Assembly: GCF_040833995.1 (NCBI RefSeq)
Contig: NZ_CP162137.1
Coordinates: 2,528,501 to 2,592,500, forward strand
DNA length: 64,000 nucleotides
DNA from: Leptospira sp. WS58.C1
GTDB lineage: Bacteria > Spirochaetota > Leptospiria > Leptospirales > Leptospiraceae
Reading direction: 5' to 3'
The notes under the pieces are model-generated. The model ran no database searches, was not told the origin of the DNA, and saw only the letters and a list, made by a program, of their open reading frames with translations. Below, piece after piece: positions 20,530-28,045 of the stretch. Every line of letters starts with the position of its first letter. Position 1 is the stretch's first letter. The position numbers were made by a program, and so were the translations under genes.

Positions 20530-22455
20530 CTATCTTCCGGAAATCCCTGAATGTTCCCAGAGAATCCTTTTGATCTCTATAATCGTAGGCATGTGATCTT
20601 GGACAGAATGATCCGAATCGATCAGGATTTCGGACTCGGCCCCGTCCAAATGAGAGCTATCGTAAGATATTACGGAATCGTTGATCCATTCCAAATCCCT
20701 AAACTTAGAATTCCCTATAATAGAATGGAACGGAACTTCCGGTTTTAATTCTCCGGTTACCTTCATGAACAAGCTGTTCGGAGAAAGCCCATCCACTCCA
20801 TAGGTTTCCGGAAGAATGGACTCTTCCTCGGAGTCTAAGGTTAAAAACTTATAAACTTTTCCTATATTATTAAGAGCACCTTTAGGAAGAACGAACAAGA
20901 TCCTAGCGATAGAAGCCAAAAATCCTTCGGCAAGATTGGAACCTCTATGAGGTGTAGCTATAAATACTACCCTTTTCACAAAAGGTAATGGTTTAAAATC
21001 GAATACTCGTCGAACCTCTTCCTTGGATTCGGAATTCAAAGAATCGAATTTTTCGGGGGGAACGTTAGCAACTTTCATCCAATCTTCTTTTTTACTTCTG
21101 GTCACCGTCAGCTTGGAAAGAAGTCCACCCATACTATGACCTACGATCATCATCTTATCAAAAGAGGAATCTACTTCCTTTGGATCATACGTCTTTCGCA
21201 GGTCTCGAAGTGTATCCCTAAAATCCGCCGCGGAAATGGTGATCGGATTTCCCGTAGGATACCAGTAGACCCAAAATTGGTAATTGTCCTTGATCTTAGG
21301 ATCCGCTAAAAGTTCGTTAATCATGGGAAACCATATAAATGGAGAAGAAGCAAGACCGTGCACAAACACCACAGGTATCTTTCCTTTTCGATAAGGATAG
21401 ACCAGATAAAGCCCCTTTCGTTGCAAGGCTTCCTCTCCGTCAAACTTAGCGAAAAATCCGTCCCTCTTTTCCGCTCCCGATAACATATATGCAAGCGGAG
21501 TGGTTGTATCGCTCTCCATCGGCAGATCTAATCCGGAAAATTGGACCCGGTCCCTATGAACCGGATCATACAGATGTATGATCGCCTTCAGATTTAAATT
21601 ACGATTTTCTAAATAAGATTCTTCCAATGTTACAAGAGCCGTTCCGGGATAAGCCTGGCCTACACCCGCTACGAATTCGTATTTTCTTCTTTCGATAGGT
21701 TCTTTTTCGGGATGTTTTCGGATGAGAATTAAAGGAGTTCCTATCCCGAATTTACTGATTTGATTGGAAAATCCTCCGTTCTTATAATCGTAAGCGACTT
21801 CTACTTCCAAAAAATTTTTTGGCGTCCAAGCGGTATCCACTTCCGCTTTAGTCATGGAAAGAGTGCCTCTTATAAGCGGAAGACTTAAGTCCGTTAGATT
21901 GGCAAGTTTTCTATTCTTTTTGGCAAATCGAACTAATTGTGCGAGTGATCTATTGTATGTTTCAAGTGCAAACCTAAATTCCATTGAGAAAGGATCCGCA
22001 GCAGGGATCGCCTTCTTATCGAATAAATATGTATAGGAGTACACTAAAGAAGAAGCGAACATTCTTGCAAACATTGGATCTTCCAGATCCAGGTCCGATC
22101 CGGCATGATAACATAATTCGGACAGATAATACGCAAGTTCTCTGGTTTTTATTGCCACTAAACGATTGTCCAAATCGTAGATGACTACCTGCGGAGTTTC
22201 TTGGTATCTTTTGTATAGATCGTTACTTTTTAAAAAACGAGTCGTGATCAGACTTAAATTTTTGGAAGAGATCGCGTTTTCACGAACAGTACGAATCTGT
22301 TCGTATTTTGAATAGGAAATTGTGGAATATGTCGCCGTTGTACATTGGAAGAAGAAAACAAGGCCTAGAATGAAAAACTTTTGCAAAACGTTTTTTTTCG
22401 TACGGAGAACACGGAGCCCACCGAGGTTAAAGGAGTTACGAAAAGTTTTACCCAT
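20530..22455 (-). CDS. Lipoprotein alpha/beta-hydrolase (lipase-like)
   Basis: 641 residues. A hydrophobic N-terminal segment FFILGLVFFFQC suggests a lipoprotein. The C-terminal half is an alpha/beta hydrolase: PVVFVHGLASSPFIW supplies the oxyanion region. GHSMGG holds the nucleophile (Ser441 from the chosen start), VVFIATPHRGSNLA follows, and SDHSVQDH gives a likely catalytic His. This pattern fits triacylglycerol lipase or PGAP1-like acylhydrolases acting in the envelope. The first 250 residues have no recognised domain. The start is odd: ATG 22455, its GGAG site and the first 20 codons lie within an intergenic CACGGAG-family palindrome. Two similar small lipoprotein genes flank it. Confidence 0.85.
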   Translation of the reverse strand: MGKTFRNSFNLGGLRVLRTKKNVLQKFFILGLVFFFQCTTATYSTISYSKYEQIRTVRENAISSKNLSLITTRFLKSNDLYKRYQETPQVVIYDLDNRLVAIKTRELAYYLSELCYHAGSDLDLEDPMFARMFASSLVYSYTYLFDKKAIPAADPFSMEFRFALETYNRSLAQLVRFAKKNRKLANLTDLSLPLIRGTLSMTKAEVDTAWTPKNFLEVEVAYDYKNGGFSNQISKFGIGTPLILIRKHPEKEPIERRKYEFVAGVGQAYPGTALVTLEESYLENRNLNLKAIIHLYDPVHRDRVQFSGLDLPMESDTTTPLAYMLSGAEKRDGFFAKFDGEEALQRKGLYLVYPYRKGKIPVVFVHGLASSPFIWFPMINELLADPKIKDNYQFWVYWYPTGNPITISAADFRDTLRDLRKTYDPKEVDSSFDKMMIVGHSMGGLLSKLTVTRSKKEDWMKVANVPPEKFDSLNSESKEEVRRVFDFKPLPFVKRVVFIATPHRGSNLAEGFLASIARILFVLPKGALNNIGKVYKFLTLDSEEESILPETYGVDGLSPNSLFMKVTGELKPEVPFHSIIGNSKFRDLEWINDSVISYDSSHLDGAESEILIDSDHSVQDHMPTIIEIKRILWEHSGISGR

Positions 22456-22493
22456 GTGACCTAACTCCGTGTTCTTTGTGAACTCTGTTCGAA
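22398..22493. repeat. CACGGAG-family palindrome, copy 4, overlapping the lipase start
   Basis: One arm reads TTCGTACGGAGAACACGGAG and the other ACTCCGTGTTCTTTGTGAAC, ending GTTCGAA. This copy overlaps the 5' end of the lipase coding region instead of lying fully between genes, and supplies its apparent Shine-Dalgarno (GGAG in the minus-strand CGGAG) and start codon. Confidence 0.78.
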
Positions 22494-22498
22494 CTCTC

Positions 22499-22816
22499 TT
22501 AAGGATTCAAACAGTAATTTTGGAAATCTTTTTTGTTTTGAGTTTGCAATAAGGAGCAGAATGCTGCCCTGTTTGTATCGGATAAAGAAGCGATTTTTGT
22601 TTTTACTTCCAGATTTTCTACGGTCAAATTTCCGTTATTACCTCTATTTGAAGCAATCGCTATCAATACCAAAAGGTCATGAAACTCTTCTCTTTCTTCC
22701 TCGTCGTCATCCACAAACCAGGTGAGGATCGGAACATCGTCCATCCAAGAACAGGATATTGCGGATATAGAAGTAACCACAGCCAATAGCATAATAATGA
22801 GTGTTCTTTGTATCAT
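22499..22816 (-). CDS. Small lipoprotein with CX14C tail (B)
   Basis: 105 residues. The signal MIQRTLIIMLLAVVTSISAISC ends in a probable lipidated cysteine. The mature part starts SWMDDVPILTWF then an acidic run VDDDEEEREEF, a hydrophobic helix LLVLIAIAS, and a C-terminal part with two cysteines spaced by 14 residues. This layout mirrors the 19974-20297 protein. The gene lies immediately upstream of the lipase gene on the same strand, so the order is lipoprotein B, lipase, lipoprotein A. A role as lipase partner, chaperone or inhibitor is an inference from position only. Confidence 0.72.
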   Translation of the reverse strand: MIQRTLIIMLLAVVTSISAISCSWMDDVPILTWFVDDDEEEREEFHDLLVLIAIASNRGNNGNLTVENLEVKTKIASLSDTNRAAFCSLLQTQNKKDFQNYCLNP

Positions 22817-22952
22817 CTCTCTAATTTCTCCGCGAGGAACTTAAAACTTTCCTGTCGATTTGTAAAGCAGATTTAAAACTTGATCCGTGTTAGGTGCAGA
22901 GTTTTAAGAGACACTGAGAATTTTTGCGCAAAGTCGCAAGCGCGACAGAGTT

Positions 22953-23144
22953 TTATTCAATCGGTGCTAGATCCGCGAGAGTGAGATCTTCGATCGTGTG
23001 CGGGTAACCTTCCCGATCGTTATAAAGAACGGACACCTTGTCTCCGTTGATTTCCTGGATCTCTACTTGAGCGCCGGTAAGTACGATCACTCCTTTTAAA
23101 AGAAAACTTCTTTTGGTCAGTTTAGCTTTATCACCCGGCTTCAT
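22953..23144 (-). CDS. Small beta-rich protein, 63 aa, coupled to the IscU-like fusion gene
   Basis: 63 residues, MKPGDKAKLTKRSFLLKGV onwards, with a high beta propensity (VIVLTGAQVEIQEINGDKVS). It resembles small SH3-like barrel proteins in length and strand pattern, though I cannot name a family. The start overlaps the 3' end of the upstream gene by 14 bases, so translation is probably coupled. The overlap and shared strand suggest that it works with the IscU-like fusion. No signal peptide or metal motif is visible. Confidence 0.72.
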   Translation of the reverse strand: MKPGDKAKLTKRSFLLKGVIVLTGAQVEIQEINGDKVSVLYNDREGYPHTIEDLTLADLAPIE

Positions 23145-23925
23145 GTTTCTCCATATAGATATCTTTTCCTTCCTTCTTCATGGAAGAGAAAATATGTATT
23201 TGTCTTTGGTCCACTCGAGTGCCTATATCATAGACTGCATCCGTAAAATCAGCGCCTTCGATCTTGGCTCCTGCAAGTTTTGCCCAGCGTAGATCCACAC
23301 CTTTTAGATTGGCGCCTGTTAGGTCCGCTCCATTCAAGAATGCACCACGAAGTCGTGCTCCTTCGAAATTAGCACCCGAAAAATTACAATTGGTTAAGAA
23401 TGCATTATTTAGATTCGCTCCGGAAAAATCCACACCATGTAAATCTTCTTTTTCTAATATGATAGAAGATAGATCCTCTCCTCTTAGGTTTCCTTTTTGG
23501 GAGAGTATTTCTTTTGCTTTGGCAGCAGTAATCCTTCTTTCCTTCGGGACTCCCGCTCCGGTTTCGTAATCATGGATCGCTTGTTGGAGAGCAGCTACTG
23601 CAGATTCAGGATAATTTTTTCTGCGTTCCGGGAACTCGAATTGTTTTTCAACGTCGTCTACAGTGACGTTTTTTAGTTCGTCTATGGATTTTCCTTTTGC
23701 GATCTCTGTTGCCATAGCAAGTGCAACGATCCCGAACCCACAACCAGTGGTAGTATAACTTGCGTCGGTGACTTTTCTGTTTTCGTCTATCTTGAGATAA
23801 ATACGATACCCGTCTCCACAACCAACGTTCCGATAATTGGAAACCACGGTTGCATCTTCCATTTCTCTATAGTTCAACCTTTGGTCGTTGATCTCTTTGT
23901 ATCTGTTAAAATCCATTACTGACAT
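23131..23925 (-). CDS. IscU/NifU-like scaffold fused to pentapeptide repeats
   Basis: 264 residues with two parts. Residues about 15-125 match the IscU/NifU N-terminal fold: VGCGDGYRIYLKI with Cys36 and Asp38, and TTGCGFGIVALAMATEIAKG with Cys62. These are two of the three cluster-ligand cysteines. The third, normally in an HCS-type motif, is absent; the corresponding stretch is NYPESAVAALQQAI. Residues about 145-232 are pentapeptide repeats with the A(D/N)LXX rhythm (DFSGANLNNAFL, NFSGANFEGARLRGA, DLTGANLKGVDL). Pentapeptide repeats form a right-handed beta-helix. The fusion may bind a cluster transiently or act on an Fe-S client. It is followed by a coupled 63-residue gene. No iscS or sufS gene is near. 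Confidence 0.88.
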   Translation of the reverse strand: MSVMDFNRYKEINDQRLNYREMEDATVVSNYRNVGCGDGYRIYLKIDENRKVTDASYTTTGCGFGIVALAMATEIAKGKSIDELKNVTVDDVEKQFEFPERRKNYPESAVAALQQAIHDYETGAGVPKERRITAAKAKEILSQKGNLRGEDLSSIILEKEDLHGVDFSGANLNNAFLTNCNFSGANFEGARLRGAFLNGADLTGANLKGVDLRWAKLAGAKIEGADFTDAVYDIGTRVDQRQIHIFSSMKKEGKDIYMEKHEAG

Positions 23926-24026
23926 GATGATTGCCTTTCTTAGATTAGACTTTGTTGATAGCGCAGGAAAGCACTTTTAGGAAGGAAGATTTCTTTTTTG
24001 TCCGCGTCAGGGATCCGAAGAGTGCG

Positions 24027-24175
24027 TAGCAGTCGCGAAGCGACCGGAGCGCAAGCGCAGCTCGGAAGGAGCCCGACCTTCGCTGCAAGCGAAGGGGACG
24101 CCCCCTTCGCAGCGACCCTTTTGAGCGACCCGTAGGGAGCGAAAAACCCGAAGGGTTGCCGAACGGAAGGAGGCA
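24027..24175. repeat. GC-rich triloop-hairpin array
   Basis: The 376-base gap between 23926 and 24301 holds no gene but a series of hairpins. These are GTCGC-GAA-GCGAC at 24032-24044, CCTTCGCT-GCA-AGCGAAGG at 24077-24095, and GCGAAGGGG-ACGC-CCCCTTCGC at 24089-24110, which competes with the previous one. CGCAGCGACCC and GACCCGTAGGGAGCGA follow, then AACCC-GAA-GGGTT. Similar hairpins with three-base loops and the GCAGCGACCC/TAGGGAGC words occur in the 16500-16940 block. The composition is far more GC-rich than the surrounding genes. Confidence 0.75.
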
Positions 24176-24239
24176 AAATTTTTGCCGGACTCGATACGCT
24201 TGAATGAAAACCCCTTGGAGCGAGAAGACGACTGCCGAA

Positions 24240-24279
24240 TGCAAGTCGGTGCTATCGATAGATAGCAATCCACCTTGCA
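24240..24279. other. Nested hairpin downstream of rpmE
   Basis: TGCAAG at 24240-24245 pairs with CTTGCA at 24274-24279. Inside, GCTATC at 24251-24256 pairs with GATAGC at 24261-24266 around a four-base loop. It lies 20 to 60 bases past the rpmE stop. It has no T-run, so it may act as a 3'-end processing or protection structure rather than a textbook terminator. Confidence 0.45.
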
Positions 24280-24301
24280 CTCGAATCTCTCCCAAAGTCG
24301 A

Positions 24302-24502
24302 TTAGGAGATCTTGTATTTTTTCTTGAACTTGTCCACTCGACCGGTTGTATCCAGAATTTTGGATTTTCCGGTGAAGTATGGGTGGCAGTTGGAGCAAAT
24401 TTCCACGTGGATGTCTCCGACCGTAGTGCGAGTCTCGTAAACTGCCCCACAAGCGCAGCGAATTTTGGCGTCAGCGTATTTAGGATGGATGTCTGTTTTC
24501 AT
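24302..24502 (-). CDS. rpmE: 50S ribosomal protein L31
   Basis: 66 residues, the normal size for L31, a protein of the ribosome's inter-subunit bridge. [19 protein letters not shown] and [13 protein letters not shown] are family signatures. The four cysteines (CAC and CSNC) give the zinc-binding (C+) form, which suggests normal growth at adequate zinc. It starts 20 bases after the rho stop on the same strand, so rho and rpmE are probably co-transcribed, an arrangement common in bacteria. Confidence 0.97.
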   Translation of the reverse strand: MKTDIHPKYADAKIRCACGAVYETRTTVGDIHVEICSNCHPYFTGKSKILDTTGRVDKFKKKYKIS

Positions 24503-24522
24503 GTTGTCCCCTTTTCCAAAGC

Positions 24523-25950
24523 CTATTGGGCGTTCATGCTACCCAAGAAAGCCTCGTTAGTCTTAGACTGCCTCATCTTCTCGAGTAATAATTCCATGCT
24601 TTCTGTGATGCTCATGGGAGAAAGCACTTTTCGGAGAACAAAGACCTTCTGAAGGGTTTCCTTAGGTAGTAGAAGTTCTTCCTTCCTGGTTCCGGACTTA
24701 TTGATATCAATTGCCGGGAAAATCCGCTTGTCGGAGAGTTTTCTGTCCAGGTGGATCTCCATATTACCGGTACCTTTGAATTCTTCGAAGATGACCTCGT
24801 CCATTTTGGATCCGGTATCCACGAGCGCCGTTGCGATGATCGTGAGAGATCCACCCTCTTCGATATTTCGTGCGGCTCCAAAGAATCGTTTCGGTTTGTG
24901 AAGTGCGTTTGAGTCCACACCACCGGAGAGTATTTTTCCGGAAGTCGGAATGACCTGGTTATAAGCGCGAGCTAAACGGGTGATGGAGTCGAGTAGAATG
25001 ACCACATCTCTTCCATGTTCCACAAGACGTTTTGCCTTTTCGATCACCATCTCCGCAACTTGTACGTGACGGGTAGCAGGTTCGTCGAATGTTGAGCTGA
25101 CCACTTCACCTCTTACATTACGGGCCATATCGGTCACTTCTTCCGGACGCTCGTCAATGAGTAGAACGATCAAAGTAACTTCTGGGTGATTGCTTGTGAT
25201 CGCATTGGCTACGTTTTGCATCAGGATCGTTTTACCTGTTCTAGGTGGCGCAACAATAAGTGCTCTTTGTCCTTTTCCGATCGGACACATTAGATCTACG
25301 ATCCTTGTATCGAGTTGAGAAGGATCATGTTCCATTCTCAATCTTTCGTTCGGATATAGCGGAGTTAAGTTGTCGAATAACGCACGTTTGCTTGCTACGT
25401 CCGGTGTATAACCGTTTACGGTTTCTACACGGAGCATCGCGAAGAATCTTTCGGATTCTTTCGGTGGACGGATCTGACCTTCTACAGTGTCTCCGGTCCT
25501 GAGCCCGAATAATTTGATCTGAGAAGGAGACACATAAATATCGTCCGGTCCCGGAACATAGTTATAATCGGGAGATCTTAGGAAACCGTATCCATCGGGT
25601 AATCTTTCCATTACCCCCGCTGCATGGACCTGTCCTTCTCTCTCTGCTTGGGCCTGTAGGATGGCGAATATTAAGTTTTGCTTTTTTAGTCCGCCTGTAT
25701 TCTCTACGCCAAGGTTTTTAGCGACTTCGATCAGTTCCGCAATGGATGTTTTTTTGAGCGCTACTAGATCTATAGGAGCGGGCGTAGGTCCCTCATAGGA
25801 ACCCCGACGTCTTTTTCGGGAACGAATCTCCGCCGTTTCCGGATCATCTTCCGGTAAATTCGGTTCTTCTTCGTTTGTATCGTTGGAAGAGTCGTTATTG
25901 TTGTTTTGATAGTTGTTTCGGGGCTTGGAGTCTCGTCTTGGGTTAGCCAT
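24523..25950 (-). CDS. rho: Transcription termination factor Rho
   Basis: 475 residues. Residues 1-60 are an asparagine- and acid-rich tail with RSRKRRRG, absent from the E. coli protein but common in variable form elsewhere. The Rho N-terminal domain ([18 protein letters not shown]) and RNA-binding cold-shock-like domain ([33 protein letters not shown]) follow. The ATPase domain has Walker A at about 233-241 (APPRTGKT). Later come [15 protein letters not shown], the Walker B aspartate in [16 protein letters not shown], and the Q/R-loop region [10 protein letters not shown]. Rho is a hexameric RNA helicase that ends transcription. A GGAAGG/CCTTCC hairpin lies in the leader. Confidence 0.97.
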   Translation of the reverse strand: MANPRRDSKPRNNYQNNNNDSSNDTNEEEPNLPEDDPETAEIRSRKRRRGSYEGPTPAPIDLVALKKTSIAELIEVAKNLGVENTGGLKKQNLIFAILQAQAEREGQVHAAGVMERLPDGYGFLRSPDYNYVPGPDDIYVSPSQIKLFGLRTGDTVEGQIRPPKESERFFAMLRVETVNGYTPDVASKRALFDNLTPLYPNERLRMEHDPSQLDTRIVDLMCPIGKGQRALIVAPPRTGKTILMQNVANAITSNHPEVTLIVLLIDERPEEVTDMARNVRGEVVSSTFDEPATRHVQVAEMVIEKAKRLVEHGRDVVILLDSITRLARAYNQVIPTSGKILSGGVDSNALHKPKRFFGAARNIEEGGSLTIIATALVDTGSKMDEVIFEEFKGTGNMEIHLDRKLSDKRIFPAIDINKSGTRKEELLLPKETLQKVFVLRKVLSPMSITESMELLLEKMRQSKTNEAFLGSMNAQ

Positions 25951-25970
25951 GGAATACCGTTATTGGATTT

Positions 25971-25986
25971 GGAAGGAGAACCTTCC
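25971..25986 (-). promoter_or_regulatory. Hairpin in the rho leader
   Basis: GGAAGG at 25971-25976 and CCTTCC at 25981-25986 with a four-base loop, starting 20 bases upstream of the rho ATG. The rho start itself has only a weak Shine-Dalgarno (ACGG). rho is often autoregulated through its leader, so a role for this hairpin is plausible but not shown. Confidence 0.35.
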
Positions 25987-26158
25987 TGTATTCATTTTTA
26001 TTCGATTAAGAGCGGGTTTTGAAGGGTCCGGGTAGTCGGTTCTTTTTTAAGCGACCGGGGAATCCCTTATTTTTTCAAACGAACGATCTGCTCGGAAGAG
26101 AGGAAAGGGTCGGCTCTTAATGTGGACTATTTCCAGATTACAGGCTCTGTCAAGGATT

Positions 26159-27280
26159 TTATTTTTGCTTTGTCCTTTTTTTAGACGCGGATTTTTTCTT
26201 CGAACTTACCGACTTTTTTTTAGAAGCCGGTTTAGTTTTGGATTCCGCGATTGCAGGTTTGTTTGTTTGTGGAACAGTCTTCTTGGTCGAAGTTTGTTTA
26301 CCGGTTTTTTTCCTAGGAATCGGCTGGTCCTTATTCAATTTAAACCTACCCGTTAGATCCAAAAACTTAATTCTATTTTGTAATGTGGTTCTTGGTACTC
26401 CCAGATCCAAAGCTGCATGGGAAACGTTCTCTTGGTTTCTTTTGAGTGTATGGTAAATATAACTTCCTTCCACTTCCTTTAATACGGTCTCTAGAGGAAG
26501 TTTTTGATTGAACGCTTCCGTAACGGAAGGGAATTCCATCCCTTCTCCGTCTTGGCTGTTTAGTTTTGCGGAAGCCGGGGAGAAATGATACAGATAACCC
26601 AGAGGTTTTCCTTTTTGTTTTAGGATAGATACTCTAACGATGGAATCCAGATCGGGAAGAAATGTCTGAACGGAAAGTCTACCTTCTTCCAATCTTAACT
26701 CGTGGGTCTTGAGATAATTTCCCAGTAGGTCTTTGGACATTTCTTTCAGAAGTTTTTCCGCCTGAAGAATACTGTCTCTAAACCATTTTTTGACCAGTAT
26801 CTCTTTTTCGAACGTTTCGTTATAAAATACGGTATGTCCATCCAGGTCTGTGGCAATCAGTCCATCCGGAAAGTTTTGGAGAAGTACTTCCATAAACCAC
26901 TGGTTTTGTTTCTCTTTTTCTTCTTCCGTTTTTTGCGGAGAAGGTTTTGGTTTTTCCGTCTCCTTTGCCATCCAAGACGATCTACTCAGTTCTGCGAGAA
27001 ACCTGGGCTTGTCCCAGTCTTCTAATTTTTCTCCCAAGGGACCTAGAACAGGTATTGCCCTCTGTTTTTGGAAAAATGCAAGAACGGTTTCCGGAATTTC
27101 TCGGATAAGAAACTCTTCAGGGATCCTTTCGAACTCCCTTTCGGAAGCGCTTAAGTCCGCAAGTTCCATTAAAACTCTTTCTTTAGGGAGTAATCCTAGT
27201 ATACCTTTTCCTTCTTCCCAAACAGGTAAATGACTGGCAGGGCTATAGAGAAAAAATTTATATAAAACTTCGATTCTCAT
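26159..27280 (-). CDS. PAS-domain regulator with Fis-type HTH and lysine-rich tail
   Basis: 373 residues in four parts. The first 120 have no recognised domain. A PAS-like domain occupies about 130-255 (MEVLLQNFPDGLIATDLDGHTVFYNETFE is its first half, spanning residues about 130-158). A Fis-type helix-turn-helix lies at about 275-320 (VEGSYIYHTLKRNQENVSHA, then LGVPRTTLQNRIKFL), as in NtrC-type activators. No AAA+ sigma-54 interaction domain is present. The last 50 residues are a low-complexity Lys/Ser/Thr tail (SKKKSVSSKKKSASKKRTKQ), resembling a histone H1-like DNA-binding tail. It is probably a DNA-binding sensor that works without sigma-54 ATPase activity. Confidence 0.8.
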   Translation of the reverse strand: MRIEVLYKFFLYSPASHLPVWEEGKGILGLLPKERVLMELADLSASEREFERIPEEFLIREIPETVLAFFQKQRAIPVLGPLGEKLEDWDKPRFLAELSRSSWMAKETEKPKPSPQKTEEEKEKQNQWFMEVLLQNFPDGLIATDLDGHTVFYNETFEKEILVKKWFRDSILQAEKLLKEMSKDLLGNYLKTHELRLEEGRLSVQTFLPDLDSIVRVSILKQKGKPLGYLYHFSPASAKLNSQDGEGMEFPSVTEAFNQKLPLETVLKEVEGSYIYHTLKRNQENVSHAALDLGVPRTTLQNRIKFLDLTGRFKLNKDQPIPRKKTGKQTSTKKTVPQTNKPAIAESKTKPASKKKSVSSKKKSASKKRTKQK

Positions 27281-27388
27281 TGGAAGAAGGAGGATAATTT
27301 TCCTCCCGAATGACTTCTTTTGAAGCCTAACCGAGAAAATTCCTCTACTTTTTTCTGCGCTTAGGATAGTTTTTTTGATTTGAGACTA

Positions 27389-28045
27389 TTACTTAATGAG
27401 GCGGTCTGCAGCTTTGCGGTATTCTTCCGGATAAGGAAGTTTGGATACTTTCAAGCTGGAAAGGGAGTATTTTAAAGATCTCTTATATAGAACTAATGCG
27501 TAAAGATGATTACCGTCTCGGCGGAATTTATTTCCGGAAAGCCATTCCTCTCTTGCCATTCTAAAGTAATCGTTTGCCTTCTCTTCTTCCTTGGCGGTAA
27601 GCGGATGACGATCTTCGGATTCCATTTTTAAAAAACGGGATTCTTTTGCCACATGTTGGAGTAATTTATCGGAAGAAGTTTCCGCGAATTCGGACCAACG
27701 TTTCATGGATTCAGGCAACGCTCTTTCGAGTAACGCTAGGCTATCCGTCTTTTCCTGAATACTTCCCGCTTTGGAAGCGGAGTTCAGGTCTGCGGAATAA
27801 TTTTCTATTTTTTGCAGATCTTTTTTGAGTTCCGAAGATTCGAAAGAATTTCCGATCTCTCTTAGTATCCTAACTTTCGAATCCACTGATTTTTTTCTTT
27901 CTCTGAATCCTTGTGTGGACTGAGAAGAATAGATCCTTCCTGCCAGAATTGTAGCCGCGAGTACGGAAAATACTACCAGCCATTTCCAAACCCCCCTTCC
28001 CTTTACTCTCAGGGAAATGATCTCGGCAGGAGTCGGAAGATCCAT
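27389..28045 (-). CDS. Single-pass membrane protein with coiled-coil/helical periplasmic domain
   Basis: 218 residues. A basic N-terminus (SLRVKGRGVWKW) is followed by one membrane helix LVVFSVLAATILAGRIY and a long helical, charged region (KKSVDSKVRILREIGNSFES and onwards). The end, FRMAREEWLSGNKFRRDGNH followed by LYALVLYKRSLKYS, resembles a helix-turn-helix solenoid of TPR type. The ATG overlaps the stop of the upstream gene by one base (TAATG), a strong sign of translational coupling. The two products are probably partners in the envelope. No catalytic motif is visible and I do not recognise the family. Confidence 0.78.
   Translation of the reverse strand: MDLPTPAEIISLRVKGRGVWKWLVVFSVLAATILAGRIYSSQSTQGFRERKKSVDSKVRILREIGNSFESSELKKDLQKIENYSADLNSASKAGSIQEKTDSLALLERALPESMKRWSEFAETSSDKLLQHVAKESRFLKMESEDRHPLTAKEEEKANDYFRMAREEWLSGNKFRRDGNHLYALVLYKRSLKYSLSSLKVSKLPYPEEYRKAADRLIK

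Noticed and set aside
24007..24450. Several frames across the GC-rich hairpin block and rpmE
   Set aside because: Their translations are arginine- and serine-rich products of the repeat or lie antisense to or shifted against rpmE.
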